Source: Nocardioides sp. YR527 (GTDB taxonomy: Bacteria > Actinomycetota > Actinomycetes > Propionibacteriales > Nocardioidaceae). From it: a stretch of 64,000 nucleotides of DNA. Shown in pieces: positions 42,352 to 51,771 of the stretch; the first letter of the stretch is position 1; every line of letters starts with the position of its first letter. Below the pieces are notes generated by a model. It ran no database searches. It was not told the DNA's origin and saw only the letters and a program-made list of their open reading frames with translations. A program made the translations under genes and the position numbers. Location: the NCBI RefSeq assembly GCF_900101045.1, contig NZ_FNFN01000002.1, positions 124,001 through 188,000 of the forward strand, written 5' to 3'.

Positions 42352-42870
42352 ATGAACGCAGTCATCGTCGCCGTCGAGCTCGCAGCCGCCGCGGCCTTCC
42401 TGAGCATCCCGATCGTGCGCCACCGATACGGCGCCCACGCCATGGCCGGCGCCGAGGCCGAGCTCGCCCGCCAGGGCGTACGCACCACCGCGCTGCGCGA
42501 GTACGGCATGCGGTTCGACGCCAGCGGGCACGAGTGGTGGGCACCTGGTGGCATCGCCGCGTTACTGGTGACGGCGGCGGGTCTCACTCTCGCCGGTTTC
42601 GACTGGATGCAGCCGGTGAACGTGGTGGTGCTGTCGTTGCTGTTCCTCGGCAACTGCGTCATCGTCTACAGCAACCTGACCGCGACCCGATCCGTGCAGG
42701 CCGCCTTCCGCCGCAAGAACGACCCCGAGCTGGCCGGCGTGGACGTCCCGGCCCTGCTGAAGGTCGCGGAAGCGGGATTCCCGGACTGGACCTGGACCCT
42801 CCAGAAGGTCCGCAACACCATCGTGTTCGCCGGCTCGGCACTCGGCCTGATCCTGCTGGCCGTCGCCTGA
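42352..42870 (+). CDS. Small integral membrane protein, unknown function
   Basis: 172 residues with helices at about 1-18, 62-80, 85-105 and 150-172 and a cytoplasmic stretch rich in charged residues between them. HEWWAPGGIAALLVTAAGL and the tail NTIVFAGSALGLILLAVA are clear membrane segments. No family recognised. GGAGGAG precedes the ATG. Divergent from the flavoprotein-DUF1365/CFA operon. Confidence 0.65.
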   Translation: MNAVIVAVELAAAAAFLSIPIVRHRYGAHAMAGAEAELARQGVRTTALREYGMRFDASGHEWWAPGGIAALLVTAAGLTLAGFDWMQPVNVVVLSLLFLGNCVIVYSNLTATRSVQAAFRRKNDPELAGVDVPALLKVAEAGFPDWTWTLQKVRNTIVFAGSALGLILLAVA

Positions 42871-42882
42871 GGGCCAGCAGGT

Positions 42883-43617
42883 TCAGCCGCGCCCGGCGTA
42901 CGGCATCCCGGTGGCCATGATCGTCATCGCGGGGACGCTGACGCCGGGCGGGAGCTGGGCCATCGCGACCACCGCGTCGGCGACGTGCTGCGGGTCGAAG
43001 GTCGGCTCGGGACGTACGGTGCCGTCGGCCTGACGGGCGCCGACGGCGATGCCGGCGGTCATCTCGGTGGCCGCGTTGCCGATGTCGATCTGGCCGACGG
43101 CGATGTCGTGGGCGCGGCCGTCGAGGGCGAGGGCGCGGGTGAGGCCGGTGATCGCGTGCTTGGAGGTGGTGTAGGCCGCGCTGCCCGGGCGCGGGACATG
43201 TGCGGAGATCGAGCCGTTGTTGATGATCCGCCCGCCGCGCGGGTCCTGCCGTTTCATCTGCGCGAACGCCTCGCGGGCGCACAGGAAGGAGCCGGTGACG
43301 TTGACGGCGAGCGTCGCGGCGAACTCCTCGGGCGGGATCTCGTCGGCCTCGCCGCTCGGTCCGAAGGTGCCGGCGTTGTTGACCAGCAGGTCCACCCGCC
43401 CCCACATCCCCACGACCGCGGCGAACGCAGCCTCCACCTCGGCGGCATCGGCAACGTCGGTCGGCAGCACGAGGGACCGCGCCATCACCGACGCGGTCTC
43501 CTCGAGCGATGCCTTCGTACGTCCCAGCAGCGCGACCTGGAAACCGGCACCGTCCAGCGCCTGCGCGATCACCCGCCCCAGCCCGGACCCGGCTCCGGTG
43601 ACGACGGCGACCGGCAT
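42883..43617 (-). CDS. SDR-family NAD(P)-dependent oxidoreductase
   Basis: 244 residues, classical short-chain dehydrogenase. Cofactor motif VTGAGSGLGRVIA, NNAG, and the catalytic Ser-Tyr-Lys in NGSIS...AAYTTSKHA. The TGATG overlap with the ureidoglycine aminohydrolase stop places it as the last gene of the allantoin-degradation operon. A ureidoglycolate or tartronate-type dehydrogenase role can be imagined but the sequence does not fix a substrate. Confidence 0.88.
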   Translation of the reverse strand: MPVAVVTGAGSGLGRVIAQALDGAGFQVALLGRTKASLEETASVMARSLVLPTDVADAAEVEAAFAAVVGMWGRVDLLVNNAGTFGPSGEADEIPPEEFAATLAVNVTGSFLCAREAFAQMKRQDPRGGRIINNGSISAHVPRPGSAAYTTSKHAITGLTRALALDGRAHDIAVGQIDIGNAATEMTAGIAVGARQADGTVRPEPTFDPQHVADAVVAMAQLPPGVSVPAMTIMATGMPYAGRG

Positions 43618-44450
43618 CACGTGAACTGCCGGCTGAGCTGAGCGTGGCGGTTGACGTCCTTGTAGAGCAGGTAGCGGAACCGGTCGGGTCCGCCGGCGTA
43701 GCAGGCCTGCGGACAGAACGCCCGCAGCCACATGAAGTCGCCCTCCTGCACCTCCACCCAGTCCTTGTTGAGCAGGTAGACGGCCTTGCCCTCCAGGACG
43801 TAGAGCCCGTGCTCCATCACGTGCGTCTCCGGGAACGGGATCGCGCCGCCCGGCTCGAAGCTGACGATGTTGACGTGCATGTCGTGGCGTACGTCATCGG
43901 GGTCGACGAACCGCTGGGTCTTCCAGGCGCCGTTGGTGCCGGGCATCTCGCCGCCGGGTACGTCGACCTCGTTGGTGACGAACGGTTCGGGGACCTCGAT
44001 GCCCTCGACCGCCTGGTAGGCCTTGCGGATCCAGTGGAAGCGCGCGACCTGGTCGCTGGTGTTGTGCAGGGTCCAGGAGGAGCCGGGCGGGAGGAAGGCG
44101 TAGCCGCCGGGGGCTAGCTCGTGCTTCTCGCCCTCGAGGGTCAACGTCAGGGCGCCCTCGACCACGAACAGGACGCCCTCGGCACCCGGGTCGAGCTCGG
44201 GCTTGTCGCTGCCTCCGCCGGGCGAGACCTCGACGATGTACTGCGAGAAGGTCTCTGCGAACCCCGAGAGCGGCCGGGCGATCACCCACAGCCGGGTGCC
44301 CTCCCAGAAGGGGAGCTTGCTGGTGACGATGTCGCGCATGGTGCCACGCGGGAGCACGGCGTACGCCTCGGTGAACACGGCCCGGTCGGTGGTCAGCTCA
44401 CGCTGCGACGGGTGGCCGCCGGTCGGGGCGTAGTAGCGGGGTTCGCTCAT
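43617..44450 (-). CDS. allE: (S)-ureidoglycine aminohydrolase (bicupin)
   Basis: 277 residues, the usual length for UGHY/YlbA proteins, which convert (S)-ureidoglycine to (S)-ureidoglycolate and ammonia. Two cupin domains are seen: [20 protein letters not shown] and, with the metal-binding set, [20 protein letters not shown]. The N-terminus [20 protein letters not shown] is typical. ATGA overlap with allantoinase and AAGGAG before the ATG. Confidence 0.9.
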   Translation of the reverse strand: MSEPRYYAPTGGHPSQRELTTDRAVFTEAYAVLPRGTMRDIVTSKLPFWEGTRLWVIARPLSGFAETFSQYIVEVSPGGGSDKPELDPGAEGVLFVVEGALTLTLEGEKHELAPGGYAFLPPGSSWTLHNTSDQVARFHWIRKAYQAVEGIEVPEPFVTNEVDVPGGEMPGTNGAWKTQRFVDPDDVRHDMHVNIVSFEPGGAIPFPETHVMEHGLYVLEGKAVYLLNKDWVEVQEGDFMWLRAFCPQACYAGGPDRFRYLLYKDVNRHAQLSRQFT

Positions 44451-45805
44451 GGTCGGGCTCCTTCTTCGGTGACTCTGCTGAGCAGCCGGCCCTGGGGCGC
44501 GGCCTCGATGTCGATCTTCTCGCCACGCAGCCAGGTCTGGCGGACGACGCCTGCCAGGGTCCGGCCGTGGTAGGGCGTGACGGCGTTCTTGTGGTGGAGC
44601 TTCGCGGCATCGACGACGTAGGAGTCCTCGGGCGCGAGGACGGCGAAGTCGGCGTCGTGGCCGACCGCGATCTGCCCCTTGGTCCTCAACCCTGCGTGGC
44701 GGGCCGGCGCCTCGGACATCCAGCGGGCGACGTCGGCGAGGCTGAAGCCGCGGCCCCTGGCCTCGGTCCAGACCGCCGACAGGCCGAGCTGGAGCGAGGA
44801 GATGCCGCCCCAGGCGACCCCGAAGTCGCCGGTGTCGAGGGCTTTCAGGTCGGGGGTGGAGGGCGAGTGGTCGGTGACGACCATGTCGATGACCCCGTCG
44901 CGCAGGCCCTGCCAGAGCAGCTCGCGGTTGGCCGCCTCCCGGATCGGCGGGCAGCACTTGTACTGCGTCGCGCCGTCGGGGATCTCCTCCGCGGCGAAGG
45001 TCAGGTAGTGCGGGCAGGTCTCCGCGGTGATCGGGACGCCGTCACGACGGGCCGAGGCCAGCATCGCGAGCACGTCGGAGCTGGAGACGTGCAGGATGTG
45101 GACGCGGCAGCCGGTCCACCGGGCCAGCTCGATGACCTGGGCGATGGCCAGGTTCTCCGCACCCCGCGGCCGACTGTGCAGGAATCTGTCGTACGTCCCG
45201 CCCGCTGCCTCCGGCGCGTGCTCGATCGCGTGCGCGTCCTCGGCGTGGACGATCAGCAGCCCGTCGAAGGAGGCGATCTCGCGCATCGCGAGCTCGAGCT
45301 CGTTGGCGTCGAGGGGCGGGAACTCGTCGACGCCCGAGTGCAGGAGGAAGCACTTGAAACCGGAGACCCCCGCCTCGTGCAGGGGTCGCAGCTCGGCGAC
45401 GTTGCCGGGGATGGCGCCGCCCCAGAAGCCGATGTCGACGAAGGCCTGGCTCGCCGCGGTCTTGCGCTTGAGGTCGAGGGCCGGGAGGTCGCAGGTCGGC
45501 GGGATGCTGTTGAGCGGCATGTCGACGATGGTGGTGACCCCGCCGGCAGCCGCGGCACGGGTCGCCGAGGCGAAGCCCTCCCATTCGGTCCGGCCGGGGT
45601 CGTTGACGTGTACGTGGGCATCGACGACCCCGGGCATCAGCACCTCGTCGTCGGCCAGCTCGACCACTCGGTCCGTGGTCAGGCCGGTTGCCGCAGGCTC
45701 CACCGCGACGATCTTCCCGTCGCGGACTCCGACGCTGCCTGCCGTCTCGCCCTCCGGGGTCACCATCCGCGCTGCCCGGATGACGACATCGAGATCTCGA
45801 GTCAC
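44447..45805 (-). CDS. allB: Allantoinase
   Basis: 452 residues; hydrolyses allantoin to allantoate. Amidohydrolase metal motifs: [19 protein letters not shown], the carboxylated Lys in [31 protein letters not shown] and [22 protein letters not shown] is characteristic of AllB rather than dihydropyrimidinase. The GTG start overlaps the FAH-family stop (GTGA). Confidence 0.94.
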   Translation of the reverse strand: MTRDLDVVIRAARMVTPEGETAGSVGVRDGKIVAVEPAATGLTTDRVVELADDEVLMPGVVDAHVHVNDPGRTEWEGFASATRAAAAGGVTTIVDMPLNSIPPTCDLPALDLKRKTAASQAFVDIGFWGGAIPGNVAELRPLHEAGVSGFKCFLLHSGVDEFPPLDANELELAMREIASFDGLLIVHAEDAHAIEHAPEAAGGTYDRFLHSRPRGAENLAIAQVIELARWTGCRVHILHVSSSDVLAMLASARRDGVPITAETCPHYLTFAAEEIPDGATQYKCCPPIREAANRELLWQGLRDGVIDMVVTDHSPSTPDLKALDTGDFGVAWGGISSLQLGLSAVWTEARGRGFSLADVARWMSEAPARHAGLRTKGQIAVGHDADFAVLAPEDSYVVDAAKLHHKNAVTPYHGRTLAGVVRQTWLRGEKIDIEAAPQGRLLSRVTEEGARP

Positions 45806-46686
45806 ACCCTCACCTCCGCCTCATCGACTGCCTCTTCGAGTGCCACCACCCGGGTCCGCTGGCGACCGAGACCGGTCACCTCGGCCTCCACCACGTGCCC
45901 CTCCCGCAGGAAGGGCCGGGGCTCGGGTCGCAACGCTGCGACCCCGCCAGGTGTCCCGGTCAGCACCAGGTCGCCGGGCTCGAGTGTCATCAGCGTACTG
46001 AGGTAGGCGAGGAGCTCGCCGACGCTTCGGGCCATCCGAGCAGTCACCCCGGACTGTCGCCGCTCGCCGTCGACCCACAGCTCCAGGCCGAGGGCCTGCG
46101 GGTCGCTCACGGCGTCGGGCGTGACCAGCCAGGGACCGATGGGAGTGAAGGTGTCGGCACACTTCCCCTTGGCCCAGGTCGGACCCGCGGCGATGCGCGC
46201 CCGCTCGCTGACATCGTCGGCGGTGAGGTAGCCGCCGACCGCGGCCAGGGCCTGTAGTGGATCCGGGCAGCGGGACAGCCTTCGCCCGATCACCACACCC
46301 AGCTCGACCTCGTAGTCGGTCATCGTCGAGCCCGGCGGAAGCTCGATCGCGTCGTACGGACCGACGATCGAGGTCGAGGGCTTGAGGAACACGACCGGCT
46401 CGTCCGGGATCGCGACCCCGGCCTCCTCCGCGTGGTCCTCGTAGTTGAGTCCGATCCCCACGACCTTGCCCGGCCTTGTCATCGGTGGTCCGATCCGGGT
46501 GCCGTCCGCGATGACCGGAAGGCGTCCCGACGCGAGCGCGTCCCGCACCAGGCGGAGGCGCTCCGGATCGCCGAGCAGGTCGCCGTCGATCGCCGGCACC
46601 ACGGCCGACAGATCACGCAGTACGTCCCGGTCGTCGAGGGCCGCGGGGCGCTCCTGGCCCGGCGTGCCCACCCTCAGCAGTCTCAT
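45802..46686 (-). CDS. FAH-family hydrolase/lyase, candidate ureidoglycolate lyase
   Basis: 294 residues. The fumarylacetoacetate-hydrolase fold is shown by [17 protein letters not shown], the metal-binding [10 protein letters not shown] region with [27 protein letters not shown] DD segment and LVLTGTPGG. In the operon it lies directly between glycerate kinase and allantoinase, and no AllA-type lyase is visible, so I infer it releases glyoxylate and urea from ureidoglycolate. Other FAH activities are possible. Its ribosome-binding site (GAGGAGGCGGC) is supplied by the upstream repeat. Confidence 0.75.
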   Translation of the reverse strand: MRLLRVGTPGQERPAALDDRDVLRDLSAVVPAIDGDLLGDPERLRLVRDALASGRLPVIADGTRIGPPMTRPGKVVGIGLNYEDHAEEAGVAIPDEPVVFLKPSTSIVGPYDAIELPPGSTMTDYEVELGVVIGRRLSRCPDPLQALAAVGGYLTADDVSERARIAAGPTWAKGKCADTFTPIGPWLVTPDAVSDPQALGLELWVDGERRQSGVTARMARSVGELLAYLSTLMTLEPGDLVLTGTPGGVAALRPEPRPFLREGHVVEAEVTGLGRQRTRVVALEEAVDEAEVRV

Positions 46687-46805
46687 GCCGCCTCCTCGGA
46701 TGCTGACCGAGGTACCTCGGTCTGGTTGCACTTCCCTCGTGGAGCTCCACCAGGGAGGTGAGGGCTCACCGAGTTACCTCGGCGAACATTCCGCCACGCG
46801 CTCAT
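46683..46805 (-). repeat. Operon-junction repeat C, copy 1 (mini-ORF before the FAH gene)
   Basis: 41-codon frame (starts MSAWRNVRRGNSV, ends SEEAA) with ATGA overlaps at both ends: its start overlaps the stop of copy 2 and its stop overlaps the FAH start. Hairpin arms at 46766-46785 and the 18-bp palindrome GACCGAGGTACCTCGGTC at 46705-46722; ends with CCGAGGAGG as ribosome-binding site. Eleven of twelve codon differences from copy 2 change the amino acid. Confidence 0.85.
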
Positions 46806-46924
46806 GCGTCCTCCTCGGATGCTGACCGAGGTACCTCGGTCTCGATGCGCTCCCCTCGCGGAACTCCACGAAGGAGGTGAGCGCTCACCGAGTTACCTCG
46901 GTGAACATTCCGCCACCCGCTCAT
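46802..46924 (-). repeat. Operon-junction repeat C, copy 2 (mini-ORF after glycerate kinase)
   Basis: 41-codon frame (starts MSGWRNVHRGNSV, ends SEEDA). Its ATG overlaps the glycerate kinase stop (ATGA) and its stop overlaps copy 1 (ATGA). Hairpin 1 at 46885-46904, palindrome GACCGAGGTACCTCGGTC at 46824-46841, ribosome-binding site CCGAGGAGG at the end. Direct tandem with copy 1, period 119 bp. Confidence 0.85.
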
Positions 46925-48051
46925 GCGTCCCCCCAGATCAGATGGTCGGCGGCGATCCGCTCGGCGACCTGCTCGAGCAGGACCGCACCGTCGCTCAGGC
47001 AACGGGCCAGGTCAGGCTCGATGTCCACCAAGGCGTACGCAGCACCGATCCCGGCCGCCCGCAGCCGGTCGTGGTCGAGATGGTTGACCCCGCAGACCGC
47101 CACGACCGGGACACCGGTGCGTGCGGCCGCAGCCGCGACGCCTGCTGGGGCCTTTCCGTTGAGCGTCTGCTCGTCGAGCGCTCCTTCGCCGGTGACGACG
47201 AGGGCCGCACCGTCCAGGGCCGAGGCGAAGTCGACCAGCTCGAGGACGAGCTCGATGCCCGATCGCAGCTGCGCGCCCAGCAGGGCGAGCGCGGCGAAGC
47301 CGACACCGCCGGCCGCTCCGGTCCCGGGGTGATCACGGAGATCGGTCCCGGTGAACGACGCGACCAGAGACGCCCAGCGGCCGAGCGCGGCGTCCAGCCG
47401 TCGGACCTGGTCCGCATCGGCGCCCTTCTGCGGGCCGTAGACCGCGGCCGCACCCGTGGGACCGGTGAGCGGGTTGTCGACGTCGCACGCGACGGTGACC
47501 GAGACCCCTTCGAGGCGCCGCCGCAGCTCGTCGACCTCGATCCGGGCGACCTCCTCGAGCCCGGCTCCGCCCGGACCCACCGGGTCCCCGGCAACGGTGA
47601 ACAGCCTGGCACCGAGCCCGCAGAGCAGGCCCGCTCCACCGTCGGTGCTGGCGCTGCCTCCGATCCCGAGCACGATCCGGCGACAGCCCGCATCGATCGC
47701 GGCCGCCATCGCCTGTCCGGTCCCGAGGCTGGAGGAGCGCAGCGGATCCGGCGCACCCGGCAGCCGCGCCAACCCGGACGCGTCGGCGAGCTCGACGACC
47801 GCGACGTCGTCCCGCCGGGCGTACGCGGTCTCGACGGGATCGCCCGTCGGACCGGCCACGCGGACCGGGACGAGGACGAACCCGGCGGACTCGGCCGCCG
47901 CCAGGATGCCGTCGCCGCCGTCGGCGACCGGGATCGCGTCGACGACCACGTCGGGACACCCCCGGCGGACCCCGGTGCTCACCGCCGCCGCGACCTCGGC
48001 AGCGGTGAGCGACCCCTTGAACTTGTCGGAGGCGACCAGCACGCGGACCAC
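46921..48051 (-). CDS. glxK: Glycerate kinase
   Basis: 376 residues, GarK/GlxK family. N-terminal VLVASDKFKGSLTAAEVA, central VLGIGGSASTDGGAGLLCGLG, CDVDNPLTGPTGAAAVYGPQKGA and the C-terminal VTGEGALDEQTLNGKAP are family signatures. It phosphorylates D-glycerate to 2-phosphoglycerate, the exit of the glyoxylate branch into glycolysis. GTG start nine bases after gcl; its stop overlaps repeat copy 2. Confidence 0.94.
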   Translation of the reverse strand: MVRVLVASDKFKGSLTAAEVAAAVSTGVRRGCPDVVVDAIPVADGGDGILAAAESAGFVLVPVRVAGPTGDPVETAYARRDDVAVVELADASGLARLPGAPDPLRSSSLGTGQAMAAAIDAGCRRIVLGIGGSASTDGGAGLLCGLGARLFTVAGDPVGPGGAGLEEVARIEVDELRRRLEGVSVTVACDVDNPLTGPTGAAAVYGPQKGADADQVRRLDAALGRWASLVASFTGTDLRDHPGTGAAGGVGFAALALLGAQLRSGIELVLELVDFASALDGAALVVTGEGALDEQTLNGKAPAGVAAAAARTGVPVVAVCGVNHLDHDRLRAAGIGAAYALVDIEPDLARCLSDGAVLLEQVAERIAADHLIWGDA

Positions 48052-48060
48052 AGGCCGGCC

Positions 48061-49836
48061 TCAGTCCAGCGGGACGAGCGCGGTCGGGGCGTGCTCGCCG
48101 CGCTCGGCCAGCTCCTCGAACTCGACGACGCCGTCGATCTCGAGACCCATCGAGACGTTGGTGACGCGCTCGAGGATGACCTCGACCAGGACCGGCACGC
48201 GGTACTCCGCCATCAAAGCCTTGGCCTTCTCGAAGGCGGCGCCGAGATCGGCGGGGTCGGTCACCCGGATCGCCTTGCAGCCCAGGCCTTCGGCGACCTT
48301 GAGGTGGTCGACCCCGTAGCCGTCGACCTCGGGACTGTTGACGTTGTCGAAGGCGAGCTGCACGCAGTAGTCCATCTCGAACCCGCGCTGGGCCTGGCGG
48401 ATCAGACCGAGGTAGGAGTTGTTCACGACCACGTGGATGTAGGGGATGTTGAACTGCGCACCGACCGCCAGCTCCTCGATCAGGAACTGGAAGTCGTAGT
48501 CGCCCGACAGCGCGACGACCTGGCCGTCGGGGACGGCGGTCGCGACCCCCAGCGCGGCCGGGAGGGTCCAGCCGAGCGGGCCGGCCTGGCCGGCGTTGAT
48601 CCAGTGCCGGGGCTGGTAGACGTGCAGCAGCTGCGCGGCCTGGACCTGGGACAGGCCGATCGTGGTGACGTACCGGGTCGAGGGCCCGAAGGCGCGGTTC
48701 ATCTCCTCGTAGACCCGCTGGGGCTTGATCGGGACGTTGTCGAAGTGGGTCTTGCGGTGCAGCGTCCGCTTGCGCTCGGCGCACTCCTCGGCCCAGGACG
48801 TACGGCTCGGGATCCGGCCTGCGCCCACCCACTCCCGGGCGACCTCGACGAGCATCTCCAGAGCGGCCCGGGCGTCGGAGACGATCGAGTAGTCCGGCGC
48901 GAAGACCCGGCCGATCTGGGTCGGCTCGATGTCGATGTGCACGAACGTACGTCCGGCCGTGTAGGTCTCGACCGAGCCGGTGTGGCGGTTGGCCCACCGG
49001 TTGCCGATGCCGAGGACGAAGTCGCTGGCCAGCATGGTCGCGTTGCCGTAGCGGTGCGAGGTCTGCAGCCCCACCATGCCCGCGTTGAGCGCGTGGTCGT
49101 CCGGGATCGTGCCCCAGCCCATCAGCGTGGGAACGACAGGAACCCCGGTGACCTCGGCGAGCTCGACCAGCAGGTCGGCGGCGTCTGCGTTGACCACACC
49201 ACCGCCCGCAACGATCAGCGGGCGCTCGGCGGCCAGCATCATCGTCAACGCCTTCTCCGCCTGGGCACGGCTGGCCGCCGGCCTGGCGATCGGCAGGGGC
49301 TCGTACGTCTCGATGTCGAAGTCGATCTCGGCCTGCTGGACGTCGAGCGGCAGGTCGATCAGGACCGGGCCGGGACGCCCCTCGCGCATCAGCCGGAAGG
49401 CCTTCTGGAAGGTGCCCGGGACCTGGGCGGGCTCCATCACGGTGACCGCCATCTTGGTGAGCGGTCCGGCGATGGCGGCGATGTCGACCGCCTGGAAGTC
49501 CTCCTTGTGGAGCTTCGCGACCGGAGCCTGCCCCGTGATGCAGAGGATCGGGATCGAGTCGGCCGAGGCCGAGTAGAGACCGGTGACCATGTCGGTGCCG
49601 GCCGGGCCGGAGGTGCCGATGCAGACGCCGATGTTGCCGGCCTTCGCCCGGGTGTAGCCCTCGGCCATGTGCGAGGCCGCCTCGACGTGGCGGGCGAGCA
49701 CGTGCTGGAGCCCGCCGTGCTTGCGCATCGCGCTGTAGAACGGGTTGATCGCGGCGCCCGGAAGGCCGAACAGCTGGGTCGCGCCCTCCTTCTCCAGGAT
49801 CAGGACAGCGGCGTCGACCGCGCGCATGCGTGCCAT
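48061..49836 (-). CDS. gcl: Glyoxylate carboligase (tartronate-semialdehyde synthase)
   Basis: 591 residues, ThDP-dependent. [18 protein letters not shown] has Val where other ThDP enzymes have the catalytic Glu, the diagnostic feature of Gcl. The ThDP motif [51 protein letters not shown] and [14 protein letters not shown] are conserved. It condenses two glyoxylates to tartronate semialdehyde and CO2. Follows glxR with a 1-bp gap. Confidence 0.96.
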   Translation of the reverse strand: MARMRAVDAAVLILEKEGATQLFGLPGAAINPFYSAMRKHGGLQHVLARHVEAASHMAEGYTRAKAGNIGVCIGTSGPAGTDMVTGLYSASADSIPILCITGQAPVAKLHKEDFQAVDIAAIAGPLTKMAVTVMEPAQVPGTFQKAFRLMREGRPGPVLIDLPLDVQQAEIDFDIETYEPLPIARPAASRAQAEKALTMMLAAERPLIVAGGGVVNADAADLLVELAEVTGVPVVPTLMGWGTIPDDHALNAGMVGLQTSHRYGNATMLASDFVLGIGNRWANRHTGSVETYTAGRTFVHIDIEPTQIGRVFAPDYSIVSDARAALEMLVEVAREWVGAGRIPSRTSWAEECAERKRTLHRKTHFDNVPIKPQRVYEEMNRAFGPSTRYVTTIGLSQVQAAQLLHVYQPRHWINAGQAGPLGWTLPAALGVATAVPDGQVVALSGDYDFQFLIEELAVGAQFNIPYIHVVVNNSYLGLIRQAQRGFEMDYCVQLAFDNVNSPEVDGYGVDHLKVAEGLGCKAIRVTDPADLGAAFEKAKALMAEYRVPVLVEVILERVTNVSMGLEIDGVVEFEELAERGEHAPTALVPLD

Positions 49837-49837
49837 C

Positions 49838-50731
49838 TCAGTTCTCTCCCTTGGTGACAGAGCCGCTCAGGCGCTCGACCCCGCGCAGCAGTGCGGAGTG
49901 GTCCAGGCCGCCGTCGCCGTTGGCCCGCGCGCTCGCCATCAGCTGGGCGACCAGCGAGCCGAGCGGGACCACGACACCGGCCTCGCGGGCGGCGGAGGTG
50001 ACGATCCCCATGTCCTTGTGGTGCAGGTCGATCCGGAAGCCGGGCTGGAAGGAGCGGGTGAGCATGTTCTCCTTCTTCTGGTTGAGCACGCTCGACCCGG
50101 CGAGTCCGCCACCGAGCACCTCGAGCGCGGCCTTCGTGTCCACGCCGTACGCCTCGAGGAAGACGACCGCCTCGGAGAGCGCCTGGATGTTGGCGGCGAC
50201 GATGAGCTGGTTGGCCGCCTTGACCGTCTGACCGGCACCGCTCGGGCCGACGTGGACGATGGTCTTGCCGACGGTGTCGAAGAGCGGCTTCGCGGTGGCG
50301 AAGTCGTCGGCTTCTCCACCGACCATGATCGAGAGGGCCGCGTTCTTGGCACCGGCCTCACCCCCGGAGACCGGAGCGTCGAGGATGCGGAAGCCACGCG
50401 CCGTCGCCTGCTCGGCCAATGCCGCGCTCACGTCGGGGCGGATGCTGGAGAAGTCGATGATCAGGGCGCCGGCCGGGGCGGCGTCGAAGACCCCGTCCTC
50501 GGCGGCGAGGACCTCCTCGACGTGAGGCGAGTCCGGGACCATGACGCAGACGACGTCGGCGTCGCGGCAGGCGTCGGTGGTGGATTCGGCTGCCCGGCCA
50601 CCCGCCGCGGCCAGGGCCTGGGTGCGCTCGGGGCTGTGGTCGAAACCGGCGACGGTGTGACCGGCGGCGACGAGGTGGGCGGCCATCGGGCTGCCCATGA
50701 TGCCGAGGCCGATGAAGGCGATGTTGGTCAT
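49838..50731 (-). CDS. glxR: 2-hydroxy-3-oxopropionate (tartronate semialdehyde) reductase
   Basis: 297 residues, beta-hydroxyacid dehydrogenase family. NAD-binding [18 protein letters not shown], substrate-binding [11 protein letters not shown], catalytic Lys in [13 protein letters not shown], and HHKDMGIV at the C-terminal side. It reduces tartronate semialdehyde to D-glycerate. GGAGGG before the ATG. Between hyi and gcl. Confidence 0.94.
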   Translation of the reverse strand: MTNIAFIGLGIMGSPMAAHLVAAGHTVAGFDHSPERTQALAAAGGRAAESTTDACRDADVVCVMVPDSPHVEEVLAAEDGVFDAAPAGALIIDFSSIRPDVSAALAEQATARGFRILDAPVSGGEAGAKNAALSIMVGGEADDFATAKPLFDTVGKTIVHVGPSGAGQTVKAANQLIVAANIQALSEAVVFLEAYGVDTKAALEVLGGGLAGSSVLNQKKENMLTRSFQPGFRIDLHHKDMGIVTSAAREAGVVVPLGSLVAQLMASARANGDGGLDHSALLRGVERLSGSVTKGEN

Positions 50732-50754
50732 GATGTTTCCCTCCTACGGGGTCG

Positions 50755-51576
50755 TCAGCGGGTTGGGGTAGCGGCGCTGCGGCGCTCTCGCGGCAGCCAG
50801 TCGAAGCTCTCGGCCGAGGTCTTGGTGGGCTTGTACTCCAGCCCGACCCAGCCGGCATACCCGGCCGCCTCGAGCGCGTCGAGCTGCCGCTCGAGCGGGA
50901 GCTCGCCGGTGCCGGGCTCGTTGCGGCCCGGGGCGTCGGCGATCTGGACGTGGGCGATGCGAGCGGCGTACGCAGCGATCGCCGCGTCGACGTCGTCGCC
51001 GTTCACGGCGAGGTGGTAGAGATCGGCGAGCAGGCCGATGTTGGCCTCGCCGGCGCGGTCGATCGCCGCGATCGCGTCGGCGGCGGTGCGCAGCGGATAG
51101 CGGTCGGCACCGCTGACCGGCTCGACCAGCACGGTGCCGCCGATGCGGGCTGCGGCACGGGCGGCCAGCGCGAGGTTCTCGGCGCCGAGCTCGTCCTGCG
51201 CCTCGGGGGCGACGCCGTCGACGCGGTTGCCGTAGAGGGCGTTGAACGCGGCGCAGCCGAGCCGCTCACCGATGCCGACCGTGGCGTCGATGTTGTCACG
51301 GAACTCCGCCGACCGGGCCGGCCACGAGACCAGGCCTCGGTCACCGGCCGGCATGTCGCCGGCGAAGAAGTTGAGACCGACGAGGTGCACCCCGGCGTCC
51401 TGAACGGCGGCGACGAAGGCGTCCGCGTCCTTGTCGGACGGCACCGCCTCGGCGAACGGCCACCAGAACTCCACCGCGTCGAAGCCGGCGGCCTTCACCG
51501 CCGCGGGGCGTTCGAGCAGCGGGAGCTCGGTGAACAGGATCGAGCAGTTCACCTCGTACCGGAGCTGGTGGGTCAT
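50755..51576 (-). CDS. hyi: Hydroxypyruvate isomerase
   Basis: 273 residues, TIM-barrel of the xylose-isomerase-like family. YEVNCSILFTELPLLERP, VEFWWPFAE, LVGLNFFAGDMPAGDRG, VEPVSG and HVQIADAPGRNEPGTGE are typical of Hyi. It interconverts hydroxypyruvate and tartronate semialdehyde. First gene of the minus-strand glyoxylate/allantoin operon. ATG 51574-51576 has AAGGA upstream; a GTG directly before it is equally possible. Confidence 0.92.
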   Translation of the reverse strand: MTHQLRYEVNCSILFTELPLLERPAAVKAAGFDAVEFWWPFAEAVPSDKDADAFVAAVQDAGVHLVGLNFFAGDMPAGDRGLVSWPARSAEFRDNIDATVGIGERLGCAAFNALYGNRVDGVAPEAQDELGAENLALAARAAARIGGTVLVEPVSGADRYPLRTAADAIAAIDRAGEANIGLLADLYHLAVNGDDVDAAIAAYAARIAHVQIADAPGRNEPGTGELPLERQLDALEAAGYAGWVGLEYKPTKTSAESFDWLPRERRSAATPTR

Positions 51577-51587
51577 CACACCATTCC

Positions 51588-51624
51588 TTCCGTATTGCGG
51601 AATTTGATTTCTGACATTCGAAAT
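51588..51624. promoter_or_regulatory. Two candidate operators before hyi
   Basis: TTCCG-TATTG-CGGAA (51588-51602) is a perfect 5-5-5 inverted repeat overlapping the hyi ribosome-binding region; ATTTC-TGACATTC-GAAAT (51607-51624) is a second one overlapping the -10 box and start point. Position suggests repression by an IclR- or PucR-type regulator. Confidence 0.5.
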
Positions 51625-51651
51625 ATAAGGATGTGAGCGGAGTCACGTCAA
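51622..51651 (-). promoter_or_regulatory. Promoter of the hyi-glxR-gcl-glxK-allantoin operon
   Basis: On the minus strand TTGACG (51651-51646) and TATATT (51627-51622) stand 18 bp apart, the best sigma-70-type promoter in the window. Start of transcription would fall near 51615, about 40 bases before the hyi ATG. Confidence 0.65.
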
Positions 51652-51771
51652 CCCGCGTCTCGGACTCGGCCGCAAAGTGGTGAAGAAACGACAACGGCCT
51701 CCCGCGTACGGGCGCGGGCGTTGTACGTTCCTCCAAGACGCGGCTGACGGACTGCGGACCGTGGAGGCACC

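Noticed and set aside
46683..46924. The two mini-ORFs as ordinary small protein genes
   Set aside because: Differences between the copies are almost all amino-acid changing while palindromes persist; annotated as repeats, with the open frame noted.
46804..49857. A 1017-codon plus-strand frame opposite gcl and glxK
   Set aside because: It is the complement of two well-recognised enzymes; composition (Arg/Gly/Asp/Val/His-rich) is typical of antisense frames in high-GC DNA.
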